NCBI GenBank assembly: GCA_021775835.1
Contig: JAJFHC010000086.1
Location: forward strand, 1 to 20,234
DNA length: 20,234 nucleotides
Source: Hyphomicrobiales bacterium
GTDB lineage: Bacteria > Pseudomonadota > Alphaproteobacteria > Rhizobiales > JAJFHC01
Direction of reading: 5' to 3'
Below the pieces are notes generated by a model, which had not been told where the DNA came from, did no database searches, and worked only from the letters and a program-made list of their open reading frames with translations. Each line of letters begins with the position of its first letter. The first letter of the stretch is position 1. Positions 8,051 through 12,638 of the stretch are shown here, piece by piece. The position numbers were made by a program, and so were the translations under genes.

Positions 8051-8557
8051 ATGATTGTTGCCATGACACGACGATTATTCATTTCATTCAACAATTTCGG
8101 TGCCACCATGTTGGCAACCGGCTTGCTGCTTGCCGTCTTGACTTATGGTGCAGCGCTGGCCGATCTGAAATGGCGTGTGCAACCGGTTACGGTGACAACT
8201 GCGACCGGTGACCATGTCTTTCAGTCAGAGATTGCGGATACCGGGTTGTTGCGCTCGCGCGGTCTGATGGAGCGGCCTTCGTTGGCGTCGGATCGGGCCA
8301 TGCTGTTCGACTTTGAGCGCAATGCGCCGGTGACCATGTGGATGAAGAACACTTTCATCTCCCTGGACATGATTTTCATCAAGCCGGATGGCGTGGTGCA
8401 TTCGATTGCCCGCAATACGGTACCGTTTTCGAAGGCCATCATTTCGTCTGGTGGTCCGGTTCGCGCGGTTCTTGAGGTCGCCGCTGGAACGTCGGGGCGC
8501 ATTGAGCTGAAGCCCGGCGACATCGTCAGGCATGCCATTTTTGACAATGACCGTTGA
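8051..8557 (+). CDS. DUF192 family exported protein
   Basis: A 168-residue protein with an N-terminal hydrophobic export segment (roughly residues 20-37, ending AALADLKW) and a full DUF192 domain. Family landmarks are ADTGLLRSRGLMERPSL, AMLFDFERNAPVTMWMKNTF, ISLDMIFI and the C-terminal AAGTSGRIELKPGD. The biochemical function of DUF192 is not established. Possible starts are ATG 8051, 8063 or 8108; none has a strong ribosome site, and the first two retain a better charged n-region. It lies 73 bases after the cold-shock gene. Two hairpins follow before tRNA-Pro. Confidence 0.9.
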   Translation: MIVAMTRRLFISFNNFGATMLATGLLLAVLTYGAALADLKWRVQPVTVTTATGDHVFQSEIADTGLLRSRGLMERPSLASDRAMLFDFERNAPVTMWMKNTFISLDMIFIKPDGVVHSIARNTVPFSKAIISSGGPVRAVLEVAAGTSGRIELKPGDIVRHAIFDNDR

Positions 8558-8570
8558 GAAATCTCATTCA

Positions 8571-8600
8571 ATTCGTTCTCGCCGCTTGCCGAGAACGAAT
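8571..8600. terminator. Perfect 11-bp hairpin after DUF192 gene
   Basis: ATTCGTTCTCG (8571-8581), an 8-base loop, CGAGAACGAAT (8590-8600). With one bulged A the stem can extend three more pairs. It starts 14 bases after the DUF192 stop. There is no T-run directly after it, so it may be a transcript-end stabiliser rather than a classic terminator. Confidence 0.55.
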
Positions 8601-8628
8601 GAAACGTGTATGGCACATGCCGCGGAAG

Positions 8629-8653
8629 GAAAACAACGCCTCGTTGTTTTCTC
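8629..8653 (+). terminator. Intrinsic terminator-like hairpin just upstream of tRNA-Pro
   Basis: GAAAACAACG (8629-8638), loop CCT, CGTTGTTTTC (8642-8651): ten perfect pairs with a TTTTCTC tail. The A-run on the other side makes it potentially bidirectional. It ends only ten bases before the first base of tRNA-Pro, which leaves no room for a tRNA promoter after it. Confidence 0.6.
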
Positions 8654-8663
8654 AAGCTCCGGT

Positions 8664-8740
8664 CGGGGCATGGCGCAGTCTGGTAGCGCACCTGGTTTGG
8701 GACCAGGGGGTCGCAAGTTCGAATCTTGCTGCCCCGACCA
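8664..8740 (+). tRNA. tRNA-Pro (anticodon TGG)
   Basis: A 77-base cloverleaf. Acceptor arms CGGGGCA and TGCCCCG pair fully, discriminator A, CCA encoded at 8738-8740. The D arm is GCGCAGTCTGGTAGCGC. The anticodon stem CCTGG/CCAGG encloses TTTGGGA, giving TGG at 8698-8700. The T arm GCAAG-TTCGAAT-CTTGC is perfect. The three bases before it (GGT) can pair with the trailing ACC and extend the acceptor helix in the precursor. Confidence 0.97.
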
Positions 8741-8827
8741 ATTGTAGAGTCATTGAGATCACGCCTTTGCCTCTGTGGACATGTCTATGACCGTCGGGCG
8801 GAGCAGCACTCAGACAGGGAAGCATTC

Positions 8828-9133
8828 ATGACCGCCCGGATCTACAAACCCTCCAAGACCGCCATGCAGTCAGGCAAAGCCCGTACCAAAAGATGGGTTC
8901 TCGATTACGAGCCGGAAACACCGCGTGAAGTTGAACCGCTGATGGGCTGGACCAGTTCCGGCGACATGAACTCGCAGGTCCGACTCAGTTTCGACTCTAA
9001 GGAAGATGCCATCGCCTACGCCAAGCGCAATGGCATTGCCTATCAAGTGGTGGAACCCAAAGACCGTCCGGTTCGCCCCAAGGCGTATGCGGACAATTTC
9101 AAGTATGGCCGGATCGGCCAGTGGACCCACTAA
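8828..9133 (+). CDS. Complex I accessory subunit, NDUFS4 (ETC complex I subunit) family
   Basis: A 101-residue protein homologous to the mitochondrial NDUFS4/AQDQ 18-kDa subunit, which sits on the peripheral arm of NADH:ubiquinone oxidoreductase. Landmarks: ARIYKPSKTAMQSG at the start, RWVLDYEP, PLMGWTSSGDMNSQVRLSF, a helix SKEDAIAYAKRNGIAYQV, and the C-terminal ADNFKYGRIGQWTH. The start at ATG 8828 has AGGGA seven bases upstream. This subunit is a marker for Alphaproteobacteria. It sits between two tRNA genes and away from the main nuo operon. Confidence 0.93.
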   Translation: MTARIYKPSKTAMQSGKARTKRWVLDYEPETPREVEPLMGWTSSGDMNSQVRLSFDSKEDAIAYAKRNGIAYQVVEPKDRPVRPKAYADNFKYGRIGQWTH

Positions 9134-9192
9134 CCGGATTTGGCGGCCTATCATGGTTGCTGGTTGCGGTGAGTAGCAGGTGGTCACAGAAC

Positions 9193-9269
9193 GGTCCCGT
9201 AGCTCAGTTGGATAGAGCAGGAGCCTTCTAAGCTCAAGGTCGCAGGTTCGAATCCTGCCGGGATCGCCA
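9193..9269 (+). tRNA. tRNA-Arg (anticodon TCT)
   Basis: A 77-base cloverleaf. Acceptor GGTCCCG pairs with CGGGATC (one G-U), discriminator G, encoded CCA at 9267-9269. The D arm is GCTCAGTTGGATAGAGC. Anticodon loop CTTCTAA gives TCT. The anticodon stem GGAGC/GCTCA has a mismatch at its outer pair. The T arm GCAGG-TTCGAAT-CCTGC is perfect. The catabolic cluster begins 164 bases downstream; no repeated tRNA 3' end (attachment site) was found in the window. Confidence 0.97.
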
Positions 9270-9433
9270 CTTTCCAAATTGTCCAGCCCGGAGACATAAG
9301 TCACAGTTTGTACCTATCTCTCCGGTCGCTCAACGGTCCGTTCCAATCACATAATTTTCTTCCAAATTCTGGACACATGGTACTCGGTGCGGCGTCCGTT
9401 GTTTGGCAAGGCAGTCACCTTTTCACGGGCCGC

Positions 9434-9847
9434 TCACTTAAACGCAAAATGGATGTCGTGAGCACCTTTCCACAACACAGCGTTTCCAAGTGTGTAGAGA
9501 TTCTCCAGGCCGGACGTCAGCGTAATGAAATGATTGCCGGCGAGTTGGCCCATCTTGCTTGAAAAATCAACTCCGCCGTAAGCCAGCAAAATTTCAGTCT
9601 CGCTTATTCCGCCCGGGTACAGAATGATGTGTCCGGGCGCGGGGTGGCTAGTATGGTTTTCATATTCGACACCGAAATCAGTGTCGCCCAGCGGAATCCA
9701 GACACCTTCTCCACTCCAGCGTACGTGAACGATTTGCCCGGTGTACGGCATTACCTTGCGGAAGGCCGCGCAGGTTTTCGGGGCGGCGTCTTCTTCGAGT
9801 TTGGCATCGAATGTGAAGGGTCCGGCGTTCACCACGAGATTGGTCAT
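9434..9847 (-). CDS. DUF3830 family (cyclophilin-like fold) protein
   Basis: A 137-residue protein that begins MTNLVVNAGPFTFDAKLEEDAAPKTC. I chose ATG 9845-9847 because GAGGA lies seven bases upstream and the longer frame lacks family similarity. Landmarks are APKTCAAFRKVMPY, VRWSGEGVWIPLGD, ENHTSHPAPGHIILYPGG, ETEILLAYGG and QLAGNHFITL. This matches DUF3830, small cyclophilin-like beta-barrel proteins without established activity. It is the last gene of the leftward operon, 88 bases after the ABC permease. Its place beside transport and catabolic genes suggests an enzyme or ligand-handling role, but that is inference. Confidence 0.82.
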   Translation of the reverse strand: MTNLVVNAGPFTFDAKLEEDAAPKTCAAFRKVMPYTGQIVHVRWSGEGVWIPLGDTDFGVEYENHTSHPAPGHIILYPGGISETEILLAYGGVDFSSKMGQLAGNHFITLTSGLENLYTLGNAVLWKGAHDIHFAFK

Positions 9848-9935
9848 TGTTATGTCCTCATATTGTCTGGTTTTTTTGGTATGCCATTCTGCGCCGTGAT
9901 TTTGTTTGGGCGCGTCCGCACGTATCCCGGCACTG

Positions 9936-10637
9936 TTACTTTCCCTCTGGTGTCTGGACACGGCTGTAGGCCTTGCCAAATCGGGCTTCGATGCGGCGTT
10001 GAACGAGATCCCAAAGCGTGGTCAGGATCAGATAGTAGATTGCCGCAACGGCGAAGAGTTCCAACACAAGAAACTTCTCCTGAATCAGGATCTGGGTCCG
10101 GCGCAGAAGTTCTTCCATGGAGATGACCGAGGTAACGGATGTCGTCTTGAGCAGACCGTTCACACTGTTGCCCAGTGGCGGGATCACAATACGGGCTGCC
10201 TGTGGCATCACGATGTCGCGCATGACCTGTGAAGGCGTCAGGCCCAGTGCCTTTCCGGCGTTGCTCTGGCCCTGAGGCACGGAGAGAATGCCACTCCTGA
10301 TGATCTCCGCAAGGTAAGCGGCTTCGTTGAGAATTAGGCCAAGCAGTGCTGCTTCGAGAACGCTGAACCGGACACCGACCGCAAGGGGCAGTCCGGTATA
10401 GATGATGAGAAGTTGCACGAGCAGCGGCGTTCCGCGAAACATCCAAATGTAGGTTTGGGCAATCCACGTGACCGGTTTGATAGGAGACATGCGCATAAGC
10501 GCCAGAACAACGCCCAGCACAAGACCACCAATGATCGACGCGACGGTAAGCCCGATTGTCGTCAACATCCCGTAGAACAGAAATTCGTTGAACAGATATT
10601 CCTGAAAGCCGCCCCAGTCCCAGGCTTGTTTGTTCAT
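9936..10637 (-). CDS. Polar amino acid ABC transporter permease (HisM/GlnP type)
   Basis: A 233-residue inner-membrane permease of the polar amino acid uptake family. It has about five hydrophobic segments. The EAA loop that contacts the ATPase reads EIIRSGILSVPQGQSNAGKALGL, preceded by the typical FRGTPLLVQL near residue 69. The C-terminus contains TTSVTSVISMEELLRRTQ, common in this family. Only one permease gene is present, so the channel may be a homodimer. The partner binding protein is just upstream on the same strand; the ATPase is in the divergent operon. Confidence 0.93.
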   Translation of the reverse strand: MNKQAWDWGGFQEYLFNEFLFYGMLTTIGLTVASIIGGLVLGVVLALMRMSPIKPVTWIAQTYIWMFRGTPLLVQLLIIYTGLPLAVGVRFSVLEAALLGLILNEAAYLAEIIRSGILSVPQGQSNAGKALGLTPSQVMRDIVMPQAARIVIPPLGNSVNGLLKTTSVTSVISMEELLRRTQILIQEKFLVLELFAVAAIYYLILTTLWDLVQRRIEARFGKAYSRVQTPEGK

Positions 10638-10664
10638 TTTCTGGCCTATGTTCAGTGAAATGAA

Positions 10665-10704
10665 AAATCGACGCGCCCGGCAGGAAATCCGAGCGCGTCG
10701 ATTT
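10665..10704 (-). terminator. Intercistronic hairpin between binding protein and permease genes
   Basis: Arms 10665-10676 and 10693-10704 are a perfect 12-bp inverted repeat (AAATCGACGCGC on the + strand) with a 16-base loop. On the transcribed - strand the stem ends in GATTTTTCATTT, so it resembles an intrinsic terminator. It lies 14 bases after the binding protein stop. Such hairpins commonly cause partial termination, or protect the upstream mRNA, so that binding protein is made in excess over permease. Confidence 0.75.
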
Positions 10705-10718
10705 CATTATGTGTCCGC

Positions 10719-11561
10719 TCAGCTGCCGGGACCGCGAATAATCAAGGCATCGGTGTTGGCAAGAACGCCATACTGATCCAACAACTTCTTGTAGCTGCCG
10801 TCCTTCATCATTTCATTCATGACATTGAGCACCGCTCCGGCAAGCTCGTCGTTGGCCATTGCGAGGGCAACAGGCGTTGCAAACAGTCCGGAAATCGCTC
10901 GGTCAAATTCCCCACGATTTGCGTATTCCGCAGCCGTTGAATCAATCGATACGGTCGCGTCGGTTTGGCCGGCGCGCAGTGCCTGATAGGCAGTGGCGAA
11001 GTTGTCGAATGTCCGGACATCAATCGTCTTCATACCCTTGTCGGAAAGTTCCTTGGCGAGAAGCTTTATCTTCGCTTCTTCAAATCCGCCAATTTCCACG
11101 CCAACAATCTTGCCCGCGAGATCCTCCGGTTTGGAGATGCCCTTGGGATTTCCAGACTGTACGGATATGCTGATCGCCTGGGCCTCGTAAGGGATCATTT
11201 TCATCATGGCCGCACGCTTGTCAGTCCAGAATATCCCGGTATTGATGACATCCCAGCGGCCAGCCTGAAGGCCGGGGATCATTGCCGAAAACTCGATCCG
11301 GATGTACTCCGGCTTAAGGCAGAGGCGCTTGGCGATTTCGTTGCCCAACGTGATGCGCATGCCTTTGAGTTTGCCGTTTGAGTCAACGAATTGCATGGGT
11401 GGCAGGGTCGGATTTGTCGACATCACCAGTTTTCCCGGACTGATCAGCGCAGAACCGGCTACTTTTGGTGTGCAGTCCTGTGCCGAAGCCACTGTCGCTG
11501 AGAACATGAAAGCTGTTCCCAGTGCAGTGAATTTCAACATCGTCCTCAATTTTCTCGACAT
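10719..11561 (-). CDS. Polar amino acid ABC transporter substrate-binding protein
   Basis: A 280-residue periplasmic binding protein (family 3, polar amino acids). The signal peptide covers residues 1-27 (MSRKLRTMLKF, hydrophobic core, ASAQDC). The start at 11561 has GGGAGAG five bases upstream. Ligand-cleft landmarks: TLPPMQFVDSNGKLKGMRI, FSAMIPGLQAGRWDVI, WTDKRAAMMKMIPY (the Arg usually holds the ligand carboxylate), and GQTDATVSIDSTAAEY. The substrate is probably an amino acid or amino-acid derivative; the sequence does not define which. It follows the DapA-family gene by 49 bases. Confidence 0.93.
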   Translation of the reverse strand: MSRKLRTMLKFTALGTAFMFSATVASAQDCTPKVAGSALISPGKLVMSTNPTLPPMQFVDSNGKLKGMRITLGNEIAKRLCLKPEYIRIEFSAMIPGLQAGRWDVINTGIFWTDKRAAMMKMIPYEAQAISISVQSGNPKGISKPEDLAGKIVGVEIGGFEEAKIKLLAKELSDKGMKTIDVRTFDNFATAYQALRAGQTDATVSIDSTAAEYANRGEFDRAISGLFATPVALAMANDELAGAVLNVMNEMMKDGSYKKLLDQYGVLANTDALIIRGPGS

Positions 11562-11610
11562 ATCAACTCTCCCTTTCCTGGTGGTGTTTCTAGTTAAAGT
11601 TTCTTTTCGT

Positions 11611-12519
11611 TCAGCTTGCCATCGCCGTCTTGAGCGACCCGATCAGTCCCAGGTCGTCCAAATCCTTTGTCAGCATTTCACGCTCACTTTCGGGTAACGG
11701 CAGCCGTGGTGCGCGTGGGGGGCCGACTGGTAGTCCCATGTCTGTCAAGGCTGCCTTCGTCGCTGAAACGTATCGGTGGCCGCCGACCCACCGTATGATT
11801 GGCAGCATACGGTGATAGAGCGCGAGTGCTTCGTCACGGTCCTGCCGGTCCGCGACCAATGTGAAAAGGTCAGACGATGCACGCGGCATCAGGTTGGAAC
11901 ACACGGCAACCCACCCTACGGCTCCCAGCCAAAACGACTCGTAGCCGAGTATTCCTGCAAAGACGCGCATTCTGTCACCGCACAAATCGATGATGTCGCG
12001 TACGCGTGTCACCTCCAGAGTCGATTCCTTGACCATGGTCACGGCATCAATTTCCGCCAGTCGTGCAAGGATCTCCGGTGTCAGATCGACATTTGCGGTT
12101 GCCGGATTGTTGTAGACCATGATTGGCACCGAAATCGCCTCGCCGATCTTTCGGTAATGCTCGAAAAGCTCGTCGGGCGTCGGAGTCGAATAGAACGGCG
12201 GAATTATCATGACGCCGTCGGCGCCCAGCCTTTCCGCTTCCCGGGATAGCTCGATGGCATCGAAAGTTGCCTCTGCTCCCGTTCCGATGAGAACCGGCAC
12301 GCGTCCGCGGGCCTCACCGACGCAAATCTCAATGACCTCACAGCGCTCTTCACGGCTGAGTGACAGGAATTCGCCTGTGCTGCCGAGTGGGATGAGACCA
12401 TGAATGCCCTCATCGATCTGCCAGTTCACCAGCCGGCGCAACGCGGCCCTATCGACGGCTGAACCATCGGCGACAAATGGGGTAATGAGAACGGTGTAGG
12501 TCCCGCGGAAACGGGTCAT
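11611..12519 (-). CDS. DapA-family class I lyase/aldolase (dihydrodipicolinate synthase superfamily)
   Basis: A 302-residue TIM-barrel enzyme that uses a lysine Schiff base with a 2-oxo acid. Key residues: GSTGE (46-50), Y136 in VYNNP and the Schiff-base K164 in MVKEST. The superfamily includes true DapA, N-acetylneuraminate lyase, 2-keto-3-deoxy sugar acid aldolases and dehydratases, and the pyrroline-hydroxycarboxylate deaminase of hydroxyproline degradation. Its location as first gene of an uptake operon, opposite a dehydrogenase, argues for a catabolic role rather than lysine synthesis. The ATG at 12517-12519 follows GAGGGA by about ten bases. Which 2-oxo acid it acts on is unknown. Confidence 0.9.
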   Translation of the reverse strand: MTRFRGTYTVLITPFVADGSAVDRAALRRLVNWQIDEGIHGLIPLGSTGEFLSLSREERCEVIEICVGEARGRVPVLIGTGAEATFDAIELSREAERLGADGVMIIPPFYSTPTPDELFEHYRKIGEAISVPIMVYNNPATANVDLTPEILARLAEIDAVTMVKESTLEVTRVRDIIDLCGDRMRVFAGILGYESFWLGAVGWVAVCSNLMPRASSDLFTLVADRQDRDEALALYHRMLPIIRWVGGHRYVSATKAALTDMGLPVGPPRAPRLPLPESEREMLTKDLDDLGLIGSLKTAMAS

Positions 12520-12638
12520 GCTTGACGTGTCCCTCAGATAAAATCGACCTTGCGTCCTGTTGATTATACAAACATTATATTATTCGTATACAACTATTAT
12601 ACCGATGCCATTTCTGAATTTCTCCGGGGACGTATCCG
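12520..12638. promoter_or_regulatory. Shared divergent promoter/operator region of the catabolic cluster
   Basis: A 119-bp gap between two divergent operons. Bases 12559-12602 are far more AT-rich than the surroundings. On the - strand TATAAT occurs exactly three times (12563-12568, 12574-12579, 12596-12601), any of which could serve as -10 for the leftward operon. A palindromic GTATAC core lies at 12586-12591 within TCGTATACAA (12584-12593), one mismatch from the TTGTATACAA type of site bound by FCD-subfamily GntR proteins. The cluster encodes such a regulator at 17437, so this is its likely operator. Exact promoter positions cannot be fixed by eye. Confidence 0.7.
12563..12606. repeat. Four tandem 11-bp repeats in the divergent operator
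   Basis: Successive 11-mers read ATTATACAAAC, ATTATATTATT, CGTATACAACT and ATTATACCGAT (starts 12563, 12574, 12585, 12596). The spacing of one helical turn puts each TATA core on the same DNA face. The arrangement recalls the tandem GGTATA repeats bound by the FCD-GntR regulator NanR, though the sequence and spacing differ. Confidence 0.6.

Noticed and set aside
8532..8790. Two + strand frames with sequences like MAQSGSAPGLGPGGRKFESC
   Set aside because: They are translations through tRNA-Pro (8664-8740), a common spurious annotation.
8870..9304. Antisense 144-codon frame containing DPGRIRTCDLELRR
   Set aside because: This is the well-known false protein produced by reading the complement of a tRNA gene (tRNA-Arg, 9193-9269), and it also runs antisense to the NDUFS4-like gene.
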